Shown here one piece after another: positions 1 through 8,362 of a DNA stretch of 64,000 nucleotides. The DNA comes from Halomonas beimenensis (GTDB lineage Bacteria; Pseudomonadota; Gammaproteobacteria; Pseudomonadales; Halomonadaceae), in NCBI RefSeq assembly GCF_002549795.1, contig NZ_CP021435.1:1364001-1428000 (forward strand), given 5' to 3'. The notes under the pieces were generated by a model, which had not been told where the DNA came from, did not search any database, and saw only the letters and a list, made by a program, of their open reading frames with translations. The translations under genes were made by a program, and so were the position numbers. Numbering within the stretch: the first letter of the stretch is position 1; every line of letters starts with the position of its first letter.

Positions 1-2
1 CG

Positions 3-803
3 CGGCACGTGGGTCACCTGGAACTGCTGGCCAGCGACGTCGGCGAGACCCTGGTGATTCGCCAGCTGCGCGAGCATCCCGACGATACCTACCGATGGCG
101 GACCTTCGCCGAGGCCCGGGGCGTCCACCTGGCACGCTGGGTCGGACGGGAGGCGCCGACGTTCGAGTGGCTGACGCCGGCTCCGGCCCTGAGCTGCCGT
201 CTGGCGGTGGGGGAGCGTGAGCTGACCCTGGGCTTCGCCCCCGGCGACTTCCTGCAGGCCAACGAGGCGGTCAACGCCCGCATGGTCGCCACCGCCCTGG
301 CCTGGCTGTCGCCGCTGTCCCCGGGCGAGCCGGTTCTGGACCTGTTCGCCGGGGTGGGCAACTTCGGCCTGCCCCTCTCGGCCCTCGGGGCGCGGGTCTG
401 CGCCGTGGAGGGCAGTGCCGCCATGGTCGACCGCCTGGGCGACAATGCCCAGCGCAACGGGCTCAGGGTGGACGCCCGCCAGGCCGACCTCAACGCCGCG
501 GCGTCCGGTCGGGCCCTGCTCGACGAGCTCGGGCCGCGTACCGTGCTGCTGGATCCCCCCCGGGACGGCGCCGAGGCCGTCTGCCGGTCGCTGGCCGAGC
601 GTCCGGTACCGCGGGTGCTGTACGTGTCCTGCGACCCGGCCACCCTGGCCCGGGATGCGGCGCGGCTCGTGCAGGCTGGCTACGTCATCCAACGCTGGGC
701 GGTGGCCGACATGTTCGCCCACACCGCCCACCTGGAATCCATGCTGCTGCTCGAGCACCCGGATGCCGGGCGGCGGTGCGAAGGAGCGTCAATCGATGGT
801 TAA
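3..803 (+). CDS. rlmD: 23S rRNA (uracil-1939-C5)-methyltransferase RlmD, C-terminal part
   Basis: The reading frame is open to the left edge of the window, so the N-terminal TRAM and iron-sulfur region is missing. What remains is the SAM-dependent methyltransferase core of the RlmD/TrmA family. Visible motifs are FLQAN, the SAM-binding loop LDLFAGVGNFG (near 337-370), LLDPPRDGA (near 546-572) and YVSCDPATLARD, whose Cys is the catalytic nucleophile. The enzyme methylates C5 of U1939 in 23S rRNA. The gene overlaps the relA start by 8 bp, which implies co-transcription. RlmD is preferred over its paralogue RlmC because of the relA-mazG neighbourhood, a typical gammaproteobacterial order. Confidence 0.93.
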   Translation, partial: RHVGHLELLASDVGETLVIRQLREHPDDTYRWRTFAEARGVHLARWVGREAPTFEWLTPAPALSCRLAVGERELTLGFAPGDFLQANEAVNARMVATALAWLSPLSPGEPVLDLFAGVGNFGLPLSALGARVCAVEGSAAMVDRLGDNAQRNGLRVDARQADLNAAASGRALLDELGPRTVLLDPPRDGAEAVCRSLAERPVPRVLYVSCDPATLARDAARLVQAGYVIQRWAVADMFAHTAHLESMLLLEHPDAGRRCEGASIDG

Positions 804-3075
804 AGTGCGGGAAGACCAGCCGCTGGCCGAGGACGGCGCGGTCGATATTCCACGCTGGGTCGAACGCCTGCAGGAGGACGTCAAGCTGCGCGCCCCGGAC
901 GAGATGCGGGCGGCCTGCGAGCTGGCCCAGCGCCTGGAGCGCGAGTCCGATCGCCCCCACAAGGTATGGCTCAAGGACGGGTCGAGCTTTCGCATGGGCC
1001 TGGAGATGGCCGACATCCTCGGCGAGCTGCGCCTGGACCAGCCGGCGCTCGAGGCGGCGGTGCTCTATCGGGCGGTACGCGAGGGCCTGATCGGTCTGGA
1101 GGACATCGCCAAGCGCTTCGGCCAGGAGGTCGCCGGCCTGATCGACGGCGTGCTGCAGATGGCCGCCATCAGCACCTCCCAGACCCCCAGCCAAGGCCTC
1201 AGCCAGCACGACCAGCAGGACAACCTGCGCAAGATGCTGGTCAACATGATCGATGACGTGCGGGTGGCGCTGATCAAGATCGCCGAGCGCACCTGCGCGC
1301 TGCGCCAGGTGCGGGACGCCCCCCGCGAGAAGCGCATGCAGGTGGCCCGGGAGGTCTTCGACATCTACGCGCCCCTGGCGCACCGCCTGGGCATCGGCCA
1401 CCTCAAGTGGGAGCTCGAGGACCTGTCCTTTCGCTATCTCCACGAGGACGACTACAAGGCCATCGCCCGCCAGCTCGCCGAGAAGCGCCTGGACCGGGAC
1501 CGCTACATCCACGACGTGGTGGAGATCCTCAAGGGCCTGATCGAGGCTCAGGGCATCCATCACTATCAGGTGGACGGCCGCGCCAAGCACATCTATTCGA
1601 TCTGGCGGAAGATGAAGCGCAAGCGCATCGACTTCTCCCAGGTCCATGACATTCGCGCGGTCCGCATCCTGGTCCCCGAGATCAGCGACTGCTACACGGT
1701 GCTCGGCCTGGTGCACTCGCGCTGGCATCATGTCCCCAACGAATTCGACGACTACATCGCCAACCCCAAGAAGAACGGCTACCAGTCACTGCATACCGCC
1801 GTCTTCGGCCCCGAGGGCAAGGTGCTGGAGATCCAGATCCGCACCTTCGCCATGCACGAGGAGGCCGAGCTGGGGGTCTGCGCCCACTGGCGCTACAAGG
1901 GCCACGACACCAACGCCCGCAGCGCCAGCTACGAGGAGAAGATCGCCTGGCTGCGCCAGGTGCTGGAATGGCAGGAGGAGGTCGGCGACTTCGGCGACAT
2001 CCGCGAAGGCCTGTCCAGCGACGTGGCGCCGGATCGCATCTATGTCTTCACCCCCGACGGCCACGTCATCGACCTGCCGCGGGAGGCCACGCCCATCGAC
2101 TTCGCCTATCGGGTGCACACCGAGGTGGGGCACCGTTGCCGGGGGGCCAAGGTCAACGGGCGCATCGTGCCGCTGACCTACCGGCTCAAGACCGGCCAGC
2201 AGGTGGAGATCCTCACCGCCAGCAAGGGCGGCCCCAGTCGTGACTGGCTCAACCCAAACCTCGGCTATGTCTGCACCTCCCGCGCCCGGGCCAAGATCCA
2301 GTCCTGGTTCAAGCACCAGGCCCGGGACCGTAACCTCGAGGAGGGGCGGCTCCTGTTCGAGCGCGAGATGAAGCGCCTCGACGTCGGCGACATGGACCTC
2401 ACTCGCCTGGCCAACAAGGTCAACTACGCCACGCCGGAGGACATGTACGCCGCCCTCGGCGCCGGCGACCTGCGGATCGGCCAGGTGTTGCACCAGGCTC
2501 AGCAGCTGTTCGGCGAGAACGACGACCAGGAGCAGCTCGACAAGCTGCTGGCCAAGCCCAGGCGCGGCCAGGGCAAGGGTGGCGGCGACGGCATCACCGT
2601 GCTCGGGGTCGGCAACCTGAAGACGAGCATGGCCAACTGCTGTCATCCGGTGCCCGGCGAGGCCATCGTGGGCTTCATCACCCAGGGGCGCGGCGTGACC
2701 GTGCACCGGGAGGACTGCCCGAACATCCTCCAGCTGCGCGTCGACGAGCCCCAGCGAGTGATCGAGGTGGAGTGGGGCGAGCGGGCCCGTACCCAGTACC
2801 CGGTGGACATCGAGATCCAGGCCTGGGATCGCTCCGGACTGTTGCGTGACGTGACCGCGGTGCTGAGCCACGAGAAGGTCAACGTGCTGTCGGTGAACAC
2901 CCTCACCGACAGCGACGACGGCATCGCGCGGCTGCAGATCACCCTGGAGGTGGACGGCCTGGAGACCCTGGGTCGGCTGTTCTCGCGCATCCAGCAGCTG
3001 GCCAACGTCATCGAGGTGCGCCGCCTGCGCAGCGGCGGCAAGGGCAAGAAGAAACGCGGGAGCAAGCGTCCATGA
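796..3075 (+). CDS. relA: GTP pyrophosphokinase RelA, (p)ppGpp synthetase I
   Basis: This 759-residue ribosome-associated alarmone synthetase transfers pyrophosphate from ATP to GTP or GDP during amino-acid starvation. The N-terminal HD region is degenerate: AVLYRAVREG sits where SpoT has HD..ED, so hydrolysis is not expected and RelA is preferred over SpoT. The synthetase domain lies around residues 230-360 (HDIRAVR, KKNGYQSLHTA, LEIQIRT). TGS starts near residue 413, the zinc-finger region with NCCHPVPGE near 613, and ACT from about 668. The ATG at 796 has an AAGGAG at 781-786. It overlaps rlmD upstream by 8 bp and mazG downstream by 4 bp. E. coli RelA is 744 residues. Confidence 0.96.
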   Translation: MVKVREDQPLAEDGAVDIPRWVERLQEDVKLRAPDEMRAACELAQRLERESDRPHKVWLKDGSSFRMGLEMADILGELRLDQPALEAAVLYRAVREGLIGLEDIAKRFGQEVAGLIDGVLQMAAISTSQTPSQGLSQHDQQDNLRKMLVNMIDDVRVALIKIAERTCALRQVRDAPREKRMQVAREVFDIYAPLAHRLGIGHLKWELEDLSFRYLHEDDYKAIARQLAEKRLDRDRYIHDVVEILKGLIEAQGIHHYQVDGRAKHIYSIWRKMKRKRIDFSQVHDIRAVRILVPEISDCYTVLGLVHSRWHHVPNEFDDYIANPKKNGYQSLHTAVFGPEGKVLEIQIRTFAMHEEAELGVCAHWRYKGHDTNARSASYEEKIAWLRQVLEWQEEVGDFGDIREGLSSDVAPDRIYVFTPDGHVIDLPREATPIDFAYRVHTEVGHRCRGAKVNGRIVPLTYRLKTGQQVEILTASKGGPSRDWLNPNLGYVCTSRARAKIQSWFKHQARDRNLEEGRLLFEREMKRLDVGDMDLTRLANKVNYATPEDMYAALGAGDLRIGQVLHQAQQLFGENDDQEQLDKLLAKPRRGQGKGGGDGITVLGVGNLKTSMANCCHPVPGEAIVGFITQGRGVTVHREDCPNILQLRVDEPQRVIEVEWGERARTQYPVDIEIQAWDRSGLLRDVTAVLSHEKVNVLSVNTLTDSDDGIARLQITLEVDGLETLGRLFSRIQQLANVIEVRRLRSGGKGKKKRGSKRP

Positions 3076-3929
3076 GCGAGCGCCGCTTCGATCTCGACGA
3101 CCTGCTGACCCTGATGGCGGTGTTGCGCGACCCCGAACTCGGCTGTCCCTGGGACCTCAAGCAGGACTGGGACAGCATCGTTCCCCACACCCTGGAGGAG
3201 GCCTACGAGGTGGCCGACGCCATCGAGCGCCGAGCCTTCGACGAGCTGCCCGGCGAGCTTGGCGACCTGCTCTTCCAGGTGGTCTACTATAGCCAGTTCG
3301 GTGCCGAGGAAGGCCGCTTCGATTTCCACGACGTGGTCCACGTCCTCACCGCCAAGATGCTGCGTCGCCATCCCCATGTCTTCCCCGACGGCACCCTGGC
3401 CTCGCGCCGGGAGGGTGTGAGCGCCGCCGAGGTCGAGACCCGCCAGGTGCATTCCCGCTGGGAGTCGCTCAAGGCCGAGGAACGCGAGGCCCGGGAGGCC
3501 CGCTCGGTGCTGGACGACGTCCCGCGGACCCTGCCGGCGCTGTCCCGAGCCGCCAAGCTGTCCAAGCGTGCCGCCCGGGTAGGATTCGACTGGCCCGACA
3601 GCCGCGGCGTGATCGCCAAGCTGCGCGAGGAGCTCGACGAGGTCGAGGCGGCCCTGGCCGAGGGCGATGCCGCCCATGCCGCCGAGGAGGTGGGCGACCT
3701 GCTGTTCGCCACGGTGAACCTGGCGAGGACCCTGGGCGCCGACCCGGAACGCTGCCTGCGCGCCACCAACGGCAAGTTCGAGCGTCGCTTCCGTCAGGTG
3801 GAAAGCGGTCTCGCCGAGGAGGGCGTGCCGCTGACCGAAGCGGGGCTCGAGCGCATGGAACGGCACTGGCAGGCGGCCAAGCGCCGGGAATCCCATCCCC
3901 CCACATCGGAAGGAGAGTCAAGGTCATGA
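3072..3929 (+). CDS. mazG: Nucleoside triphosphate pyrophosphohydrolase MazG
   Basis: This 285-residue all-alpha NTP pyrophosphatase hydrolyses (d)NTPs to NMP and PPi and is linked to lowering ppGpp-related stress signals. Two tandem MazG domains are visible. The first has LEEAYEVADAI followed by ELGDLLFQVVY, and the second has LREELDEVEAAL followed by EEVGDLLFATVN; these are the EExxE and ExxD metal-binding signatures. The ATG overlaps the relA stop and its own stop overlaps the ppc start, each by 4 bp, so translation is probably coupled along the operon. Placement after relA is conserved in gammaproteobacteria. Confidence 0.95.
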   Translation: MSERRFDLDDLLTLMAVLRDPELGCPWDLKQDWDSIVPHTLEEAYEVADAIERRAFDELPGELGDLLFQVVYYSQFGAEEGRFDFHDVVHVLTAKMLRRHPHVFPDGTLASRREGVSAAEVETRQVHSRWESLKAEEREAREARSVLDDVPRTLPALSRAAKLSKRAARVGFDWPDSRGVIAKLREELDEVEAALAEGDAAHAAEEVGDLLFATVNLARTLGADPERCLRATNGKFERRFRQVESGLAEEGVPLTEAGLERMERHWQAAKRRESHPPTSEGESRS

Positions 3930-6574
3930 GCCACGACCTGCACGAATCGCTGCGCGACAACGTTCGTATCCTGGGCGACAGCCTGGGCCGCACCATCGCC
4001 GATGACCTGGGGGAGGGCTTCGTCGACCGCATCGAGACCATCCGCGGCCTCGCCAAGCAGGGACGCCAGGGCGAGGCCGACAGCCAGCGGGAGCTCATCG
4101 AGTACCTGCGTGGCCTGCCCGACCGCGACCTGCTGCCGGTGACCCGGGCCTTCAACCAGTTCCTGAACCTGGCCAACATCGCCGAGCAGCACTACCGCGC
4201 CCGCTTCCGTCGGGTGGAGGACTACAAGCCCGGTGCCCAGCCGGTGCTCGGCGAACTGCTCGAACGCGCCCGGCGCGAGGGCCACTCGCCTCGCAAGCTG
4301 GTCGAGAGCCTGGCCAGGATGCGCGTCGAGCTGGTGCTCACCGCCCACCCCACCGAGGTCATCCGCCGGACGCTGATCCAGAAGTACGACGCCATCGACG
4401 ACTGCCTGACCGCCCTCGAGTCCTCCGCCGGCTATCCCGAGCGGGGCGCCCGGGCCCAGGGGCGGCTCGAGGAGCTGATCAGCCAGGCCTGGCACACCGA
4501 CGAGATCCGCCACGAGCGCCCGACCCCGGTGGACGAGGCCAAGTGGGGCTTCGCGGTGATCGAGAACTCGCTGTGGCAGGCGGTGCCCGACTTCCACCGC
4601 GACCTGGACAACCTGCTGCTGGAGACCGCCGGCGAGCGCCTGCCGCTCGATGCGGCGCCGCTGCGCTTCGCCTCCTGGATGGGCGGCGACCGCGACGGCA
4701 ACCCCAACGTCACCGCCAAGGTGACGCGGGAGGTCCTGCTGCTGGGTCGCTGGATGGCCGCGGACCTCTACCTGCGCGACCTGGAGCAGCTCAAGATCGA
4801 GCTGTCCATGTGGAAGGCCAACAGCGCGCTCAAGGCCGAGGTGGGCGACGTCGCCGAACCCTATCGCGAGCTGCTCAAGCGATTGCTGATCAAGGTCGAG
4901 GCCACCCGTGACTGGGCCAAGGCCCGGCTCGACGGCAAGAGCTTCGATGGCGGGCCCATCATCGAGACCCGTGACCAGCTCTATGCTCCCTTGCTCACCT
5001 GCTACCGCTCGCTGTGCGACGTGGGCCTCGACACCATCGCCAATGGCGTGCTGCTCGACACCCTGCGCCGGGTGGCGGTGTTCGGGGTCACCCTCACCAA
5101 GCTCGACCTGCGCCAGGAGGCCGGTCGCCATGAGCAGGTGATGGAGGAGCTTACCGACAGCCTGGGGCTCGGCCATTACCGTGACTGGAGCGAGGAGGAA
5201 CGCCAGGACTTCCTGCTCGCCGAGCTGGCCTCCCGCCGGCCGCTCATCCCACGCCGCTGGGAATGCTCGGCGGAGACCCGGGAGGTGCTCGATACCTTCC
5301 GGGTCGTGGGGGGCGAGCATGCCGAGGCGCTTGGCACCTACATCATCTCCATGGCCGCCCAGCCCTCCGATGTCCTGACCGTGGCGCTGCTGATGAAGGA
5401 AGTGGGAGGCGAGGCGACGCTGCCCATCGCCCCGCTGTTCGAGACCCTGGACGACCTCAACCGGGCCGGCGACGTCATCGATCGGTTGCTGGCCCTGCCG
5501 GGCTACCGCGAGCTGGCCGGCGATCGCCAGGAGGTCATGATCGGTTATTCGGACTCCGCCAAGGACGCCGGCCAGCTGGCCGCCGCCTGGGCGCAGTACC
5601 GGGCCCAGGAAGCGCTGGTGGAAGTCTGCGAGCGCCACGGGGTGGACCTGACCCTCTTCCATGGCCGTGGCGGCACCGTGGGCCGTGGCGGCGGCCCGGC
5701 CCACGCGGCGATCCTCTCCCAGCCGCCGGGGTCGGTGAACGGCAGCCTGCGGGTGACCGAGCAGGGCGAGATGATCCGCTTCAAGTTCGGCCAGCCGGAG
5801 ATCGCCCTGCGCTCCATGGAGATCTACGCCTGTGCGGTGCTGGAGGCCTCGCTGCTGCCGCCGCCGGCGCCCGAGCCGGCCTGGCGCGAGGAGATGGATC
5901 GGCTGGCCGAGGTCGCTCACCGGGCCTATGTCGGCGTGGTGAGGGAGGACCCGGATTTCGTGCCCTACTTCCGCTCGGTGACGCCGGAGACCGCCTTGAG
6001 CCGGCTGCCGCTGGGGTCGCGTCCGGCCAAGCGGCGCCAGGAGGGCGGCGTCGAGACCCTGCGGGCCATCCCCTGGATCTTCGCCTGGACCCAGACCCGG
6101 CTGATGCTGCCCGCCTGGCTCGGCAGCGGTGAGGCCTTCGCCCAGCGGCTCGAGGAGGAGGGCGGCCGGGAAGTGCTGCGCGAGATGCGCGACCGCTGGC
6201 CCTTCTTCGGCACCTACCTGGACATGCTGGAGATGGTGCTGGCCAAGGCCGATTCGGGCATCGCCGCCTACTACGAGCATCGGCTGGTGGACGAGCCGGC
6301 GCTGCAGGCCCTGGGAACGCGGTTGCGGGAGCGCTTCGCCCGGCTCAACGAGGCGGTCCTGGAGATCCTCGACCAGCAGGAGTTGCTGGAGAGTACCCCC
6401 TTGATCCGGCAGGCGGTGGAGGTGCGCAACCCTTACATCGACCCGCTTCACGGCCTCCAGGCGGAACTGCTGCAGCGAAACCGGGACGCCGACGGCGCCA
6501 TCAGTGCCGACCTGTCCCGGGCGCTGATGGTGACCATGGCGGGCATCGCCGCGGGGCTTCGCAACACCGGCTAG
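3926..6574 (+). CDS. ppc: Phosphoenolpyruvate carboxylase
   Basis: This 882-residue cytosolic enzyme carboxylates PEP with bicarbonate to oxaloacetate and so replenishes the TCA cycle. Signatures are VLTAHPTEV near residue 138 with the catalytic His, GYSDSAKDAGQ near 540, and the FHGRGGTVGRGGGP loop near 577. The family C-terminus MAGIAAGLRNTG is intact. Length matches E. coli Ppc (883). The start overlaps mazG by 4 bp. As last gene of the rlmD-relA-mazG-ppc run it is followed by a strong hairpin at 6619-6656. Confidence 0.97.
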   Translation: MSHDLHESLRDNVRILGDSLGRTIADDLGEGFVDRIETIRGLAKQGRQGEADSQRELIEYLRGLPDRDLLPVTRAFNQFLNLANIAEQHYRARFRRVEDYKPGAQPVLGELLERARREGHSPRKLVESLARMRVELVLTAHPTEVIRRTLIQKYDAIDDCLTALESSAGYPERGARAQGRLEELISQAWHTDEIRHERPTPVDEAKWGFAVIENSLWQAVPDFHRDLDNLLLETAGERLPLDAAPLRFASWMGGDRDGNPNVTAKVTREVLLLGRWMAADLYLRDLEQLKIELSMWKANSALKAEVGDVAEPYRELLKRLLIKVEATRDWAKARLDGKSFDGGPIIETRDQLYAPLLTCYRSLCDVGLDTIANGVLLDTLRRVAVFGVTLTKLDLRQEAGRHEQVMEELTDSLGLGHYRDWSEEERQDFLLAELASRRPLIPRRWECSAETREVLDTFRVVGGEHAEALGTYIISMAAQPSDVLTVALLMKEVGGEATLPIAPLFETLDDLNRAGDVIDRLLALPGYRELAGDRQEVMIGYSDSAKDAGQLAAAWAQYRAQEALVEVCERHGVDLTLFHGRGGTVGRGGGPAHAAILSQPPGSVNGSLRVTEQGEMIRFKFGQPEIALRSMEIYACAVLEASLLPPPAPEPAWREEMDRLAEVAHRAYVGVVREDPDFVPYFRSVTPETALSRLPLGSRPAKRRQEGGVETLRAIPWIFAWTQTRLMLPAWLGSGEAFAQRLEEEGGREVLREMRDRWPFFGTYLDMLEMVLAKADSGIAAYYEHRLVDEPALQALGTRLRERFARLNEAVLEILDQQELLESTPLIRQAVEVRNPYIDPLHGLQAELLQRNRDADGAISADLSRALMVTMAGIAAGLRNTG

Positions 6575-6596
6575 GCCCGGGCTGCGCCCGGAGCCG

Positions 6597-6624
6597 CAAG
6601 CTACAAGCGCCGAGCTACAAGCAA
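6597..6624 (+). repeat. Four degenerate heptads, CAAGCTA type
   Basis: Four consecutive 7-base units (CAAGCTA, CAAGCGC, CGAGCTA, CAAGCAA) lie between the ppc stop and the terminator and run into its stem. They are degenerate copies, in opposite orientation, of the CAGCTTG array at 6681-6791. The terminator is therefore flanked by inverted heptad arrays. Confidence 0.6.
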
Positions 6625-6656
6625 CCCCCGAAGGCCTAGACCTTCGGGGGTTGCTT
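6619..6656 (+). terminator. Hairpin terminator after ppc
   Basis: There is a perfect 16-bp stem (6619-6634 with 6641-6656, outer bases AAGCAACCCCC) and a 6-base loop. No long T-run follows on either strand. It lies between convergent ppc (+) and the outer-membrane protein gene (-), so it may serve both directions. Confidence 0.8.
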
Positions 6657-6680
6657 ATGCTCGGGGAGAACTCATGCTGC

Positions 6681-6791
6681 CAGCTTGCAGCTTGCAGCTT
6701 GCAGCTTGCAGCTTGCAGCTTGCAGCTTGCAGCTTGCAGCTTGCAGCTTGCAGCTTGCAGCTTGCAGCTTGCAGCTTGCAGCTTGCAGCTT
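6681..6791. repeat. Tandem heptamer array (CAGCTTG)x15.9
   Basis: There are fifteen perfect head-to-tail CAGCTTG units and a final partial CAGCTT. The last bases supply the stop codon of the minus-strand gene ending at 6790, so the array begins exactly at the end of that reading frame and would lie in its 3' untranslated RNA. No unit differs from another, which points to recent expansion by slippage. Confidence 0.95.
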
Positions 6792-7362
6792 AGAAGGGCA
6801 GATGCACCGAGGCGGTGATCAGGTTGAGATGCGAGAGGGTCGGGTCCTCGACCTCCTCGTATTCCAGCCGGCTCACCCAGCGGTCGAAGCTGAAGCGGGC
6901 GCCGAAGCCGTTGATGCGAGTCGTCCCGCCCTCGGGGATGCCTTCCTGGCGGCCGTTGACCGCCTCGCTCTCCCAGCCGGCGAGCCCCGACTTGGCATAG
7001 AGCCCCACGCGCCCCAGGCGTACGCCGGCCAGCAGGCTGCCGCCCAGGCTGGTGGTGTCGAGGAGCATGTCGCGGGAGTCGGCGCTGACGGCGACGTCGT
7101 CGCTGTGTCGATAGCTGACCTCGGCCCCGAAGTCGAGCCGGGGCAGGTGGCTGGGCGTGAAGCCGGCGGTGAGTCGGAAGCCGGAGGTCATGCCGTCGAG
7201 GGACTCGACGTCATCGCCCAGCAGGCGCAGCCCGTTGTCGAGCCGGGCGATATCGGTGGCTTCGCCGGCATAGGCGGGAGTGTCGGCGTCCGCCATCGCC
7301 GGCAATGCCGCCATCAACGTCATGGCCGCCAGCGGGAGCCGCCACAGCGCTCGGATGTTCAT
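6790..7362 (-). CDS. Outer-membrane beta-barrel protein, function unknown
   Basis: This 190-residue protein has a clear signal peptide (MNIRALWRLPLAAMTLMAALPAMA, cleaved near residue 24). The mature part has alternating beta-strand patterns and ends in Phe after SVHLPF, the usual C-terminal signature for barrel assembly by BamA. It probably forms an 8-stranded OmpA/OmpW-like barrel. No periplasmic domain is present. Substrate and role cannot be read from sequence. Its TAA stop overlaps the heptamer array. About 100 bp of non-coding DNA separates its start from panE upstream. Confidence 0.75.
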   Translation of the reverse strand: MNIRALWRLPLAAMTLMAALPAMADADTPAYAGEATDIARLDNGLRLLGDDVESLDGMTSGFRLTAGFTPSHLPRLDFGAEVSYRHSDDVAVSADSRDMLLDTTSLGGSLLAGVRLGRVGLYAKSGLAGWESEAVNGRQEGIPEGGTTRINGFGARFSFDRWVSRLEYEEVEDPTLSHLNLITASVHLPF

Positions 7363-7465
7363 GATTCCCTGGCCTTGGAACGGCTGGAGCCGTCCGGTGT
7401 CGTTATCGCATTGAGGCTAGCAGGCGACACCGCAAGATGCCAGATCGACGGCCGGCCGGCGGCGC

Positions 7466-8362
7466 TCAGGTCGAGCCATCGAAGCGGGCGTGAAGCGCCG
7501 CGAGCGTCGGCGTGGCCAGGCCATGGCGGCGTCCGGCGGCCAGCAGGGGGCCGAGGATGGCGGCATGCTCGGTGGGGCGACCGGCCAGCACGTCCTGCAG
7601 CATCGAGGCGCGGTTGTTGCCGGTCGCCGACACCACCGTCCACACCAGGCAGTCCCAGCCTCCCTCGGGAGCCGGGATGTGCTCCGCGGCCATGATCGCC
7701 GCGACCTCCTCGATCACCGCCTCGACCATGGGCCGGAAGGGGCGGTCGCGCAGCTGGCCGTTACGGATGCGAAAGCGGGCCACCAGGGGATTGATGGCGG
7801 CATTGACGGCCAGCTTGTGCCACAGTCGCACACGGATGTCCTCGACCGGCGTGGCCGGAAGGCCCGCGGCCGTCAGTCGGTCGGCCAGCCGTTCGGCGAG
7901 GGAGCCATGCCGGCCATCCAGGGCGCCGATCAGGGTTCGGCCGTGTCCGGCATGCACCACCCCGTCATCGCCCGCCAGGAAGGCACCCTCGGTAGTGGTG
8001 GCGCAGAGCACCGGCCCCGTCCACCGTTCGGCGAGGACCTGCTGCACGCCGAAACCGTTCTGCCAGAGCACCAGGGGGAGGTCGGGCCGTAGCCGATCGG
8101 CGACGGCGGCCAGGGCGGCCTCGGCGGCGTAGGCCTTGGTGGTGAGATGGAGACACTCGGCCTCGCCGGCCAGCGCGCGCGTCAGGGTCGCCGTCGTCCG
8201 ACAGTCCAGCTCCCGGTCGAGCGTCTCGCCCTCCGGGGTGGTCAGGGCCTGGCGGGGCGGCAGGGGACGTCGGCCGATCAGGGTCACCGGCGCCTGCTCG
8301 GCCAGGCGCAGGGCCAGCAGGCGACCCAGGGCGCCCGGGCCGAGGATCAGCGACAGGCTCAT
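7466..8362 (-). CDS. panE: 2-dehydropantoate 2-reductase (ketopantoate reductase)
   Basis: This 298-residue NADPH-dependent enzyme reduces ketopantoate to pantoate for coenzyme A synthesis. The Rossmann loop GPGALG is at residues 8-13. The segment WHKLAVNAAINPL near residue 187 holds the catalytic Lys and the Asn, and ApbA C-terminal helices follow. Its start overlaps the topB stop by 4 bp, so the two genes are probably translated together. The ApbA/PanE family contains paralogues of uncertain substrate, so the symbol rests on family similarity. Confidence 0.85.
   Translation of the reverse strand: MSLSLILGPGALGRLLALRLAEQAPVTLIGRRPLPPRQALTTPEGETLDRELDCRTTATLTRALAGEAECLHLTTKAYAAEAALAAVADRLRPDLPLVLWQNGFGVQQVLAERWTGPVLCATTTEGAFLAGDDGVVHAGHGRTLIGALDGRHGSLAERLADRLTAAGLPATPVEDIRVRLWHKLAVNAAINPLVARFRIRNGQLRDRPFRPMVEAVIEEVAAIMAAEHIPAPEGGWDCLVWTVVSATGNNRASMLQDVLAGRPTEHAAILGPLLAAGRRHGLATPTLAALHARFDGST

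Noticed and set aside
89..643. Long open frame antisense to rlmD, and many similar long frames over other genes
   Set aside because: High GC makes stops rare in all frames. These frames are rich in Arg, Ala, Pro and Ser, match no family, and overlap clearly conserved proteins.
6681..6791. CRISPR array
   Set aside because: The units are 7 bp and contiguous, without spacers; it is a simple tandem repeat.
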